The notes under the pieces: model-generated | Told to the model about the DNA's origin: nothing | The model's input: the letters and a program-made list of their open reading frames with translations, nothing else | Databases searched by the model: none | Shown: positions 55,942-64,000 of the stretch, piece by piece | Layout: every line of letters starts with the position of its first letter | Numbering within the stretch: position 1 is the first letter of the stretch | Made by a program: the position numbers and the translations under genes | Origin: Coleofasciculaceae cyanobacterium | GTDB taxonomy: Bacteria > Cyanobacteriota > Cyanobacteriia > Cyanobacteriales > Xenococcaceae | DNA length: 64,000 bases | NCBI GenBank assembly: GCA_036703275.1 | Contig: DATNPK010000110.1 | Location: forward strand, 1 to 64,000 | Direction of reading: 5' to 3'

Positions 55942-58900
55942 ATGAACAGTCAAGATAAGCCTATCGATGCAAATGATAATCTCGATGAATCATTGGAAAC
56001 TTCTAATGCCTCAAAGCAGGGAAATAAAAACTTAGTAGATTTATGGACAGGAGAAGATGAAGATGCTGAGATTTTAACAGAATTTATCTCAGTAGAAACT
56101 GCTACCAAAAATGATGCTGAGGCTTTGTCAGAAATTACTTCTACTAATCACGAATCTAAGCCTAAGAAACAGAAGAACATTAAGTTAGATTTAGATAATT
56201 GGGATTTTCGCAATCCGCCAGCAGTAGACTCAACTGAATTTGAGTCATTTGAGTCAGATGTAGAATTAGAATTAGACTCTGTATACGAATCAATAGCTTC
56301 AGCAGCAGAGTTAGAGTCAAAGCAGTCTCAAGAATTAGAATTATTAGCTGATGAACCAGCAATAGAGATTAGTTTAGATAGTTCATCCGACTTGGAAGTC
56401 GATGATTTAGTTAGATTAGAATCTTTAAATGATGAATTGGTCGCTGAGATCGCTTTAGACGCTCTAGATGAACCTGCTTTAACTCTTGATAGTCCATCCG
56501 ACCTAGAGCTTGATGGCTTGGGACTTAGTGAACTCGATAATTTGGAGGCGGTAGATGCTTTTGGTGAAGCAGTATTAGATTATTTTAATTTAGACGATCT
56601 AGATGAATCTGCTTTGACTCTTGGTAGTTCATCGGATCTGGAACTTGATGGCTTGGGACTTAGTGAACTCGATGATTTGGAAGACTCATTAGATTCTAAA
56701 ATAGATTCGCTAGATTTATTATTTGATTATCAACCTCAGGCTGCATCTACTCAAATCAGTACCTCCAGTATTTTGGCGCCACAACCAACCTTTAATGCTG
56801 CCTCTTCAGCACCAGTTGGCAAAGTCCAGGCTTTTGACCAGACCATGAGGGTTTCGGTACGTAAGTTAGATGACTTGAATAACCTAATTGGAGAATTAGT
56901 AGTCAAGCGAAATCGATTAGAAGATGACCAAGAAAGATTGCGTCGCTTTTTAGATAACCTGCTGGGTCATGTCCAGTCTCTAGGAGAAGCAGGAGCGAAA
57001 ATGCACGATATGTATGAGCGATCACTTTTGGAAGGAGCTTTAATGGCTAGTCGCCAATCCCGCATTAATTCAGCAGTAGCTGCGGGGAGGTCTAGTTTGG
57101 CTAATGGTAATCAACTTCCAGAAGAAAGTCTCGATGCACTAGAAATGGATCGTTTCAACGGCTTCCATTTACTATCTCAAGAAATTATCGAGTTAATTGT
57201 TCGGGTTAGAGAAGCAGCATCGGATATTCAGTTCGTAGTTGACGAAACTGATAAAGTTGCTCAAACTTTCCGTCAGGTGACCAGCCAACTGCAAGATGGA
57301 ATGAACTCTTCGCGGATGGTAGCATTTGGGCAAACAGCAGACCGCTTACCCAGAGCCATTCGCGATATTTCGCGCAAGCAGAAAAAACAGACTAAGCTGC
57401 ACATCGAAGGTAAAGATGTCTTAATTGACAAAATGATTGTCGAGCATCTGTACAACCCGATGACACACTTAGTTAATAATGCTATTTCTCACGGGATTGA
57501 AAAACCAGAAGAAAGACGGCAAAAAGGCAAGTCCGAAGTGGGAAATATTCATATTCGCGCTTTCATTCAGGGGAATCAGACAGTAATTACCGTTAAAGAT
57601 GATGGTGCGGGTATCGATCCTGAAACAGTTAAACAAAAAGCGATCGAGAAAAACTTAATTTCTTGGGCAACAGCACAAAGACTATCCGAGCAACAGGTAT
57701 ATGAACTGCTGTTCCATCCAGGCTTCAGCACCAAGGACCAAGCAGATGATTTTTCTGGTCGAGGTGTAGGAATGGATGTTGTCAATACTGACTTGAAGAA
57801 AATTCGTGGTTCGATCGCTACTGAATCAGAAGTTGGCAAGGGTACTACATTCACCGTGCGCTTACCTCTAGTTTTGAGTATCTGTAAGGCTTTAACCTGT
57901 GTCAATAACAACAGTAAAATTGCTTTCCCAATTGATGGTGTAGAAGATACCAAAGAATATTTACCCAGCGATATTCAAACTAATGCTAATGGCGTGCGCT
58001 GTGTTGCTTGGAAAAAAGCACTGCTACCTCTAAAACCTTTAAATAGTTTACTCAACTATAATCGTCAGATTCGCCGAGCGGGAACCTATAACGCCAATCA
58101 AAATAATGATGATACAATTTCGGTCATTATTCTTCGTAGCCTAGACAATTTACTGGCGGTCGAGGTAGATGAAGTTAGAGCAGAGCAAGAAATTGTCATC
58201 AAACAAATAGATGGTCCTATTGCCAAGCCACCAGGTATTGCAGGAGCGACAGTTTTAGGTGATGGTACAATTATGCCGATTGGTGATGTGCTAGAGCTAA
58301 TTGAAATTGCCCAAGGTAAAAGAACCATTGAAATTGGCTTTAATATACTTGCTGGAGAAGGAGCTGTTAAACAGGCTCAGGCGGAAAATGTTCAGCAAGA
58401 ACCCATGGTGCTAGTAGTTGATGACTCCATTACCGTTCGAGAATTGTTGTCAATGAGTTTTAACAAACTGGGTTATCGGGTAGAGCAAGCCAGAGATGGT
58501 CAAGAAGCCTGGGATAAATTGCGTGGTGGCTTAGTCTGCGACATGATCTTTAGCGATATTGAAATGCCTCGCATGAACGGTTTAGAACTATTGTCTAATC
58601 TTCATCAAGATAGCGTACTCAAATCTATACCAGTTGCTATGCTAACCTCTCGTGGTGCAGACAAACATCGCAAAATAGCTAACGACTTGGGGGCAAAAGC
58701 CTATTTAACTAAGCCCTACACCGAAAAAGATCTCATGGATGTAGCACAACATCTAATTGAGATTAATCGGGCAAACAAAGAAGCAGAATCTGCTACCGTT
58801 AACTTTAATCGAGTCAAATCGGAAACAAATTTTCAAGATGCTCCCCTGGTGTTGATTATCGATGACTCGGTAACAGTGCGAGAATTACTATCCATGAGCT

Positions 58901-59241
58901 TTAAAAAAGCTGGATATCGGGTGGAACAAGCTAGAGACGGTCAAGAAGCATGGGAGAAACTGAGCAACGGTTTGGAGTGTGATATTGCTTTTTGCGATAT
59001 TGAAATGCCCCGCATGAACGGTTTGGAACTCTTATCTCAGCTGCAACAAGATGAAAAATTAGCGTCATTACCGATCGCCATGCTAACCTCTCGTGGAGCG
59101 CAAAAAATGCGTAATATAGCTGCCTCTCGCGGAGCAAATGGCTACTTTGTCAAACCCTACGTAGAGGATGAACTCTTAAAAGCAGCCGCCAGAATCATCA
59201 ATGGAGAGATGTTGATCGTAGGCACTGACGAAGAAGCTTAG
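55942..59241 (+). CDS. CheA-type kinase without Hpt domain, with CheW and two receiver domains
   Basis: The 1099-residue protein starts with a 300-residue acidic region holding near-identical repeats of about 45 residues (SDLELDGLGLSELDNLE, SDLELDGLGLSELDDLE) and no histidine-phosphotransfer motif. Then come the CheA dimerisation domain (from about 303, KLDDLNNLIGELVVKRNRL), an HATPase domain (N box HLVNNAISHGIEKP, about 509; GRGVGMDVV), a CheW domain (about 644-797), and two receivers (about 822-940 and 969-1090), both with DDS, DIEMPRMNG and a KPY lysine. It resembles the PilL-C half of split cyanobacterial CheA proteins, whose Hpt is encoded separately. It likely serves phototaxis or type IV pilus control. 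No pil or che genes adjoin. Confidence 0.9.
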   Translation: MNSQDKPIDANDNLDESLETSNASKQGNKNLVDLWTGEDEDAEILTEFISVETATKNDAEALSEITSTNHESKPKKQKNIKLDLDNWDFRNPPAVDSTEFESFESDVELELDSVYESIASAAELESKQSQELELLADEPAIEISLDSSSDLEVDDLVRLESLNDELVAEIALDALDEPALTLDSPSDLELDGLGLSELDNLEAVDAFGEAVLDYFNLDDLDESALTLGSSSDLELDGLGLSELDDLEDSLDSKIDSLDLLFDYQPQAASTQISTSSILAPQPTFNAASSAPVGKVQAFDQTMRVSVRKLDDLNNLIGELVVKRNRLEDDQERLRRFLDNLLGHVQSLGEAGAKMHDMYERSLLEGALMASRQSRINSAVAAGRSSLANGNQLPEESLDALEMDRFNGFHLLSQEIIELIVRVREAASDIQFVVDETDKVAQTFRQVTSQLQDGMNSSRMVAFGQTADRLPRAIRDISRKQKKQTKLHIEGKDVLIDKMIVEHLYNPMTHLVNNAISHGIEKPEERRQKGKSEVGNIHIRAFIQGNQTVITVKDDGAGIDPETVKQKAIEKNLISWATAQRLSEQQVYELLFHPGFSTKDQADDFSGRGVGMDVVNTDLKKIRGSIATESEVGKGTTFTVRLPLVLSICKALTCVNNNSKIAFPIDGVEDTKEYLPSDIQTNANGVRCVAWKKALLPLKPLNSLLNYNRQIRRAGTYNANQNNDDTISVIILRSLDNLLAVEVDEVRAEQEIVIKQIDGPIAKPPGIAGATVLGDGTIMPIGDVLELIEIAQGKRTIEIGFNILAGEGAVKQAQAENVQQEPMVLVVDDSITVRELLSMSFNKLGYRVEQARDGQEAWDKLRGGLVCDMIFSDIEMPRMNGLELLSNLHQDSVLKSIPVAMLTSRGADKHRKIANDLGAKAYLTKPYTEKDLMDVAQHLIEINRANKEAESATVNFNRVKSETNFQDAPLVLIIDDSVTVRELLSMSFKKAGYRVEQARDGQEAWEKLSNGLECDIAFCDIEMPRMNGLELLSQLQQDEKLASLPIAMLTSRGAQKMRNIAASRGANGYFVKPYVEDELLKAAARIINGEMLIVGTDEEA

Positions 59242-59397
59242 GGGCAAGAAATTTGGGTCAAGATACTGCCTTGTCGATACATCTGTAGGTAAGAGGTTGA
59301 GGCTTAGACTTCTTGCCTGGGTTACTTTATGCAAATTTGTCAATTATCTGAGCAACATTATGAGCAACGCTGTATTCCTTGAGGAACAAGATTAGGA

Positions 59398-61035
59398 ATG
59401 ATTAAAATAACCTTCTGTTTTAGTATTTTTTGGCTGAGTAGCCTCTGTGGTTTGCAGTCGGCTTGGGCGGCGGAAACCAAGGCTCAAGATCTTGAGTTAG
59501 AGATTGGTATTCTTCAAAGATTGGGAGCTGCACCGTTGGACGATAGCGATCCGACCATTGACCAAGTGACTATTAACAGCACTCCTGGCGACTCTCTAAA
59601 AGTGAATTTGCTAGGCTCGCCAAAGCCAACCAAAATTGAAACTCAAGAAGTAGTGTTAAAAGTAAATTCTACTCCTCTGGCACAACCCAAACTAGAGGAG
59701 AAATTAGTCTTAAGCGATCGCTCAACCTTTGAAACTGCCGAAGATAGTGCTAACTCCTGGAAAAAGCTCGGTATAGAAGTAGAGGTGGCGCAACCTGGAC
59801 GGTGGCAAGTTTGGGCAAAAAGAGATGTTTATCAAAGTCCTTTAGTACGCCGTTGGCTGCTTGATAGTCTGAAAGATAATGGCTATAGTACTGCTTATTT
59901 AGATACCAAAGTTCTCGACCAAGAACCTCAAATTACCCTCGAAATTGAAGGGCAAAAATACGCTCGCGATCTGGTAGAAATTACTAGTAGCAAAAATTTA
60001 GTCAAGGTCAACACTACTAGCAACCCCCTGGAGGCTCGACTCTATGGAGGAAGTTTAAAGCTTCAGCCAAATGCTCATGGAGAATTCACTTTAGTCAATC
60101 ATGTTCCTTTAGAAACTTATCTGCGGGGAGTTGTTCCCTATGAAATTGGAGCTAATGCGCCTCCTCAAGCGGTAGCTGCGCAAACGATCATTGCTCGGAC
60201 TTATGCTTTACGTAATCTAAGACGTTTTGCCGTAGATGACTACCAACTCTGCGCTACGGTTCACTGTCAAGTATATAAAGGTTTAAATGATGCTAATGCT
60301 ACTAGCGATCGCGCGATCGCTCAAACCGCAGGTTTAGTTCTTACCTATGAGAATGAATTGATTGATGCGCTCTATTCTTCGACTACTGGGGGGGTAACGG
60401 CAGGTTTTGAAGATACTTGGAACGGAACTGAACGTCCCTATCTTCAGCCTGTAATCGACGCTCCGCAACCTTTTTGGGATTTGATTAAATATCCGCTTAA
60501 TAACGAATCAACCTTTCGCCAGTTTATTAGTCTGACCAAAGGATTCAATGAAACAGGCAGAACGGGTGTGTTCCGCTGGCACAAAACTCGAAGTATTGCC
60601 GATTTAAACCAAGATTTACGTAAATATCTCGACAAAACTCGTCATCCCTTAGCCAATTTCAAGACTATCGAATCAATGCAGGTACAAACGCGATCGCGTT
60701 CTGGCAGAATCTTGGCTTTAAATATTAAGACCGATAAAGGTGAATTACAACTACACAAAAACGAAATTCGCAGTGCCTTGGAACCTCCCCGCAGCACCTT
60801 TTTTTATTTGCAACCAACTTATAACCAAGCCAAAAAACTTAACGGCTATGATTTTATCGGTGGTGGCTTTGGTCATGGTGTGGGTTTGAGCCAGTATGGT
60901 TCTTATAACTTAGCAAAATTGGGTTGGTCAGCAGCTCAAATACTAGCTTTTTATTATCCTCAGACTAAAATCAAACCCTTAGACGACACGATTGTTTTTT
61001 GGCGGGATGACTCTCTGCCCGTTAGTAAAAACTAA
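59398..61035 (+). CDS. SpoIID/LytB-domain secreted protein
   Basis: The 545-residue protein has a signal peptide (about 24 residues, ending WAAE). The SpoIID domain runs from about residue 215 to 530: HVPLETYLRGVVPYEIGANAPPQ with the catalytic-type glutamate in VPYEIG, AQTIIARTYALRN, a central LYSSTTGGVT segment, and GGGFGHGVGLSQYGSYNLA. SpoIID is a peptidoglycan lytic transglycosylase in sporulating bacteria; cyanobacterial homologues act on the envelope, amidase enhancement being a suggestion. About 190 residues of unknown N-terminal sequence come first. It converges with pstA. Confidence 0.88.
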   Translation: MIKITFCFSIFWLSSLCGLQSAWAAETKAQDLELEIGILQRLGAAPLDDSDPTIDQVTINSTPGDSLKVNLLGSPKPTKIETQEVVLKVNSTPLAQPKLEEKLVLSDRSTFETAEDSANSWKKLGIEVEVAQPGRWQVWAKRDVYQSPLVRRWLLDSLKDNGYSTAYLDTKVLDQEPQITLEIEGQKYARDLVEITSSKNLVKVNTTSNPLEARLYGGSLKLQPNAHGEFTLVNHVPLETYLRGVVPYEIGANAPPQAVAAQTIIARTYALRNLRRFAVDDYQLCATVHCQVYKGLNDANATSDRAIAQTAGLVLTYENELIDALYSSTTGGVTAGFEDTWNGTERPYLQPVIDAPQPFWDLIKYPLNNESTFRQFISLTKGFNETGRTGVFRWHKTRSIADLNQDLRKYLDKTRHPLANFKTIESMQVQTRSRSGRILALNIKTDKGELQLHKNEIRSALEPPRSTFFYLQPTYNQAKKLNGYDFIGGGFGHGVGLSQYGSYNLAKLGWSAAQILAFYYPQTKIKPLDDTIVFWRDDSLPVSKN

Positions 61036-61137
61036 GAGGGCAAGGCAAATGTGGGAACAAATTATTTTTCTCCAATTTAACCCTTACCCAGTTTGAACTA
61101 ACAACCCAGCAAGCAAGTAAATATAATTAATAAATAC

Positions 61138-62043
61138 TTAATAAGTCCGTTTTGCCGTAGCCAAACGAGAAATAATACTGGTAAATAAGACCAATAGCAC
61201 TAAGATAAATGCTGCCCCCCAGGCTAATTCCTGCTGGTTTTTAAACGGCACGATCGCAAAATTATAAACTAGTACCGACAAAGAAGCTGTGGGTTCAACT
61301 AGCAAGTTATCCCAGTTGGGCCAATACTGAGTAAACAAGGCAGTAAAGAGTAAAGGTGCAGTTTCTCCCGCAGCGCGAGCAACAGCTAAGGTAATTCCCG
61401 TAATAATTGCCGGCAACGCCGCAGGTAATACTACCTGTAAGACCGTTTGATATCTATTCGCCCCGATACCTACTGATGCCTGACGCACATCTTGGGGGAC
61501 AAGTTTCAGCGACTCATCGGTGGTACGAACAATAATAGGCAGCATTAATATTGCTAAGGCAAAACCACCAGCCCAGGCAGAATAGCTTTTAGTAGTTAAA
61601 ACGATCGCGCCATAGGCAAATACCCCAACGATAATCGACGGCACTCCACTCAAAACATTAGTAGCAAAGCTAATCCATTCCGAAGCTTTACCTTCATTAA
61701 ATTCCGAGAGATAAATTGCTGCCATAATACCTAAAGGTACACTAAGTAATCCACCAATCCCAACCATAACGACTGTTCCCACAATGGCATTGCCAAAACC
61801 GCCACCATCAACCAAAGGAGGAGGTGGTAATTCGGTAAATGCAGCGGCAGATAAGGAACTAATTCCCCTTGTCAATAGATAAGTCAAAATGATCAATAAG
61901 GGAATAATTGCCAACAGGGTAAATAAGCCGGCAATGCCACTCATAATTAATCCAAATAGAGTACGAGGGGAGGTTGGATTGCGCTTTAGACTGACGACTT
62001 CAAAATCAGCAGCTGGTTTTTTGAGAATATTGGGTGTAGTCAT
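61138..62043 (-). CDS. pstA: phosphate ABC transporter permease PstA
   Basis: The 301-residue permease has six membrane segments and the ABC-permease EAA-type loop in QASVGIGANRYQTVLQVVLPAALPAI. LGIMAAIYLSEFNEG and SGVPSIIVGVFAYGAIVL are PstA-specific. It pairs with PstC to form the channel for high-affinity phosphate uptake. It follows pstC after 26 nt. No pstB follows, which is unusual: the next gene downstream is convergent SpoIID. Confidence 0.93.
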   Translation of the reverse strand: MTTPNILKKPAADFEVVSLKRNPTSPRTLFGLIMSGIAGLFTLLAIIPLLIILTYLLTRGISSLSAAAFTELPPPPLVDGGGFGNAIVGTVVMVGIGGLLSVPLGIMAAIYLSEFNEGKASEWISFATNVLSGVPSIIVGVFAYGAIVLTTKSYSAWAGGFALAILMLPIIVRTTDESLKLVPQDVRQASVGIGANRYQTVLQVVLPAALPAIITGITLAVARAAGETAPLLFTALFTQYWPNWDNLLVEPTASLSVLVYNFAIVPFKNQQELAWGAAFILVLLVLFTSIISRLATAKRTY

Positions 62044-62069
62044 TAATTTTCAAGTTTCTTAAAAGCAGT

Positions 62070-62966
62070 TTAAATTCTTTGCAGTCTGGTTACGAGCAAA
62101 TGCGCCAAAACATTCACCACTAAGGTAATAAAAAATAAAATTAAAGCTGCATACATTAATGCTGCTACCTGCAAGCCACTGGCTTCGGCAAACTGGTTTG
62201 CCAACAGAGATGAAATCGTATTAGAAGGAGCAAATACTGAAGGATTGACTTGATTAGAGTTACCAATCAACATAGTTACTGCCATAGTTTCTCCTAAAGC
62301 ACGACCTAAAGCCAGCATAATTCCGCCAATAATCCCTGAAGAAGCAGCGGGCAAAACAATTTGAATAATTGCTTCCCAACGAGTAGCCCCCAAGCCAATG
62401 GCAGCCTGACGCAAACCCTGATCTACGCTAATGATAGCATCACGAGAAATAACAGCAATAGTGGGCAAAATCATTACCGATAAAATTAAAGCCGCAGGCA
62501 ACATTCCTGGCCCTTTTAAAGCAGTAAAACCCTTGAGAAAGGGAATCAAAACAAAAATTCCCCATAAACCATAGACGACACTAGGTACGGCTGCTAATAG
62601 CTCGACTAGAAATACGATAATTCTTTGAACGGCTGGCGGTAGATAATCTTCGCTGAGAAAAATAGACACGCCTAAACCAATTGGCACTGAAATCGCTAAA
62701 GCAATCAAAGAACTAACCAAAGTCCCGTAAATTGCGGGCCACACTCCATATTGGCTATTAACGGGATTCCAACTACTACTAACCAGAAAACTCAACCCAA
62801 ATTCTTGAATGGCTGGCATAGCTGCGATCGCAACCTGAATCGTGATCCAAATTAAAACCCCGGCGATCGCGAAGGCTAAAATTTTGGCAATCCAATAAAA
62901 ACTATTGTCTAAAGATCTTTCAATTCCTGAACGAGCTTCTATTCTCGGCTCATAACTGTTATTCAT
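62070..62966 (-). CDS. pstC: phosphate ABC transporter permease PstC
   Basis: The 298-residue permease has six membrane segments, SIPIGLGVSIFLSEDYLP-type sequence, ELLAAVPSVVYGLWGIFV and the EAA-like loop RQAAIGLGATRWEAIIQIVLPAASSGI, all typical of PstC. It heads a two-gene unit with pstA. There is no pstS upstream and no pstB downstream, so the other components must be encoded elsewhere. A PHO-box-like array lies about 100 nt upstream of its start. Confidence 0.93.
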   Translation of the reverse strand: MNNSYEPRIEARSGIERSLDNSFYWIAKILAFAIAGVLIWITIQVAIAAMPAIQEFGLSFLVSSSWNPVNSQYGVWPAIYGTLVSSLIALAISVPIGLGVSIFLSEDYLPPAVQRIIVFLVELLAAVPSVVYGLWGIFVLIPFLKGFTALKGPGMLPAALILSVMILPTIAVISRDAIISVDQGLRQAAIGLGATRWEAIIQIVLPAASSGIIGGIMLALGRALGETMAVTMLIGNSNQVNPSVFAPSNTISSLLANQFAEASGLQVAALMYAALILFFITLVVNVLAHLLVTRLQRI

Positions 62967-63067
62967 ATTTATTAAATGAAATAATTTTTTATTGTTTGAT
63001 AAAAGATGTTGCTACAATTTACAATAAATTCTCTTCAATTTTCTACTAATATTTACTTACCTGATTA

Positions 63068-63097
63068 AAATTAAGCCTAGGTAAAGCAGAAGTTAAA
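63068..63097 (-). promoter_or_regulatory. candidate PHO box upstream of pstC
   Basis: Read on the minus strand: TTTAACTT, spacer CTG, CTTTACCT, spacer AGG, CTTAATTT: three 8-mers exactly 3 nt apart. Two fit the cyanobacterial PHO-box pattern YTTAAYYW fully and the third with one mismatch. Located about 100 nt before the pstC start, as expected for SphR/PhoB control. Binding itself is inferred. Confidence 0.7.
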
Positions 63098-63172
63098 CTC
63101 AAGTGATTAACCTACCGAGCCTGATTACGCTAAAGTTTAAATGCTAATAAATTAGATAGGACATATTTAACC

Positions 63173-63607
63173 ATGACTTTATCAGCCGGCACAACTGCGC
63201 CAACTTTTACCACCATTGACGATGAAGGAAATAGCGTTTCTTTGTCAGACTTCCAAGGAAAAACAGTAGTTCTCTATTTTTATCCCAAAGATGATACTCC
63301 TGGTTGCACCAAGCAAGCTCAAAGCTTCCGTGATAATATTGCTGAATATCAAAATAAAGATATGGTAGTTCTCGGTGTCAGTAGAGATGACCAAGCATCT
63401 CACCAAAAATTCAAAGAGAAATATGGGTTACCTTTTAACCTTTTGGTTGATAGTGATGGTGCAATTACTCAGGCTTATGATGTTGATGGTGGTGGCTATG
63501 CCAAGCGTGTCACCTACATTGTTGATGGCAACGGCATAATTACCACAGTTGACAGTAATATCAATACCAGTACCCATGCTACTGATGTATTAGCAAGTAT
63601 TGTTTAA
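63173..63607 (+). CDS. peroxiredoxin Q/BCP family, lacking the usual resolving cysteine
   Basis: The 144-residue thiol peroxidase has PrxQ segments FYPKDDTPGCTKQAQSFRD and VLGVSRDDQASHQKF. The peroxidatic cysteine is C45. In typical PrxQ a resolving cysteine lies five residues on; here it is Q50, and the protein has no other cysteine, so it must be 1-Cys type and depend on an external thiol. It removes H2O2 and organic peroxides. Divergent from pstC with about 200 nt between. Confidence 0.93.
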   Translation: MTLSAGTTAPTFTTIDDEGNSVSLSDFQGKTVVLYFYPKDDTPGCTKQAQSFRDNIAEYQNKDMVVLGVSRDDQASHQKFKEKYGLPFNLLVDSDGAITQAYDVDGGGYAKRVTYIVDGNGIITTVDSNINTSTHATDVLASIV

Positions 63608-63611
63608 CTAT

Positions 63612-63660
63612 ATATAGCTGAAAAAGTTGGGTAATATTCATCTTTTTCAGCTATATTTGA
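63612..63660 (+). terminator. hairpin terminator after prxQ
   Basis: A perfect 15-bp inverted repeat ATATAGCTGAAAAAG (63612-63626) / CTTTTTCAGCTATAT (63642-63656), 15-nt loop, 5 nt past the stop. No T run follows the stem, though the right arm contains one. Confidence 0.65.
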
Positions 63661-63679
63661 AATTAATAAATTTTGAAAA

Positions 63680-63855
63680 AGCTAATAACTAATAGCTAAT
63701 AGCTAATAGCTATATGCCCTAAAGGACTAGCTACGCGTCGCGAAGCGGTATCCTTTAGAACTAGCCCTAAAGGATTAGCGCCTGGAGGCGCGTCCTTCGC
63801 GTCGTCTAGGACGAACAGTATTATTATTGGTTTCATGTCTTAATTCAGCAACGCC
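63680..63855. mobile_element. truncated second copy of the GGCGTTGCT-ended MITE-like element
   Basis: Its right end (AGCAACGCC, preceded by TTTCATGTCTTAATTC) matches the end at 7741-7770. Inside are five AGCTAAT-type heptads (63680-63714), then palindromic pieces GCCCTAAAGGACT (63717), ATCCTTTAGAAC (63751), GCCCTAAAGGATT (63764). I see no matching left end near 63600-63670, so it is truncated or has a diverged left terminus. The remaining 145 nt to the window edge are AT-rich without recognisable content. Confidence 0.65.
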
Positions 63856-64000
63856 CATCATTAAGATAATTAATGACGATCTCTACGCAGCATTGATTAA
63901 GTTAAATATTTCAGACAGATTAAAAGATAAGATTAATCCGCTAGCAGTGACGGTTTTAGGTCTTTAACCTGACACCGAGAAAAATCCCACCGCGATAGCT

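Noticed and set aside
57273-58328. Minus-strand readings within the CheA-type gene
   Set aside because: Antisense shadows of a strongly conserved kinase.
63856-64000. Start or end of a gene at the right edge
   Set aside because: Frames on both strands are broken by stops within about 40 codons; only a short open stretch at the edge remains, too little to call.

Overview
The window reads as a chromosomal segment of a cyanobacterium. The sequence is AT-rich and dotted with the cyanobacterial octamer GCGATCGC (HIP1). It carries a complete kaiABC clock locus, an RbcR-type LysR regulator, phylloquinone MenB, a TLP40/CYP38-like lumenal cyclophilin, a DUF2358 protein and an SLH/OprB porin. Dispersed heptad repeats and small palindromic elements suggest a repeat-rich unicellular or pleurocapsalean lineage, but this is an inference: there is no rRNA in the window. 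I saw no tRNA, rRNA or CRISPR array.

Layout. 1-2.8 kb: the 5' half of an ebo cluster (eboA-eboB-eboC, minus strand, eboC cut by the window edge), a metabolite-export cluster known from scytonemin work in Nostoc. 2.9-6.9 kb: a CPA2 cation/proton antiporter, a GT4 glycosyltransferase and dUTPase. 6.9-7.8 kb: a gene-free zone of heptad repeats and palindromes ending in a 190-bp MITE-like element with a perfect 8-bp target duplication. 7.8-12 kb: a small conserved gene, thioredoxin-like protein, NnrU, rbcR and an LptF/G-type permease. 12-17.2 kb: HxlR repressor divergent from a two-gene RND efflux operon, with a 20-bp-spaced direct repeat between them. 17.5-23.4 kb: SppA, chorismate mutase, a pentapeptide protein, leucyl aminopeptidase and porin. 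23.4-30.8 kb: the clock region, kaiA-kaiB-kaiC followed after 3 nt by an acyl-CoA dehydrogenase-like gene; a hybrid histidine kinase diverges from kaiA and carries an in-frame palindromic repeat insertion.

30.8-54.6 kb is mostly housekeeping: metallophosphoesterase, a KDSR-like reductase, GerMN and DUF2993 proteins, efp-accB, thiL, a GAF histidine kinase, an ABC1 kinase, tadA, an ArsA-type ATPase, clpS, a GatD-like amidotransferase, pgeF, a DciA-like protein, menB, rlmN, an alkyltransferase-like protein and rsmA. 54.7-55.6 kb: purU, decayed by one frameshift and two stop codons. 55.9-59.2 kb: a CheA-type kinase without a recognisable Hpt domain but with tandem receivers. 59.4-63.6 kb: a SpoIID-like protein, an orphan pstC-pstA permease pair preceded by a three-unit PHO-box-like array, and a PrxQ lacking its usual resolving cysteine. 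The right end holds a second, truncated copy of the MITE-like element.

The strongest items for follow-up are the purU decay with its perfect 15-bp palindrome, the mobile palindromic element inside the kinase next to kaiA, the MITE with its duplication, the PHO-box array before the orphan pstCA pair, and the Hpt-less CheA. I found no clear wholly new multi-gene system; the ebo cluster is the most specialised one.
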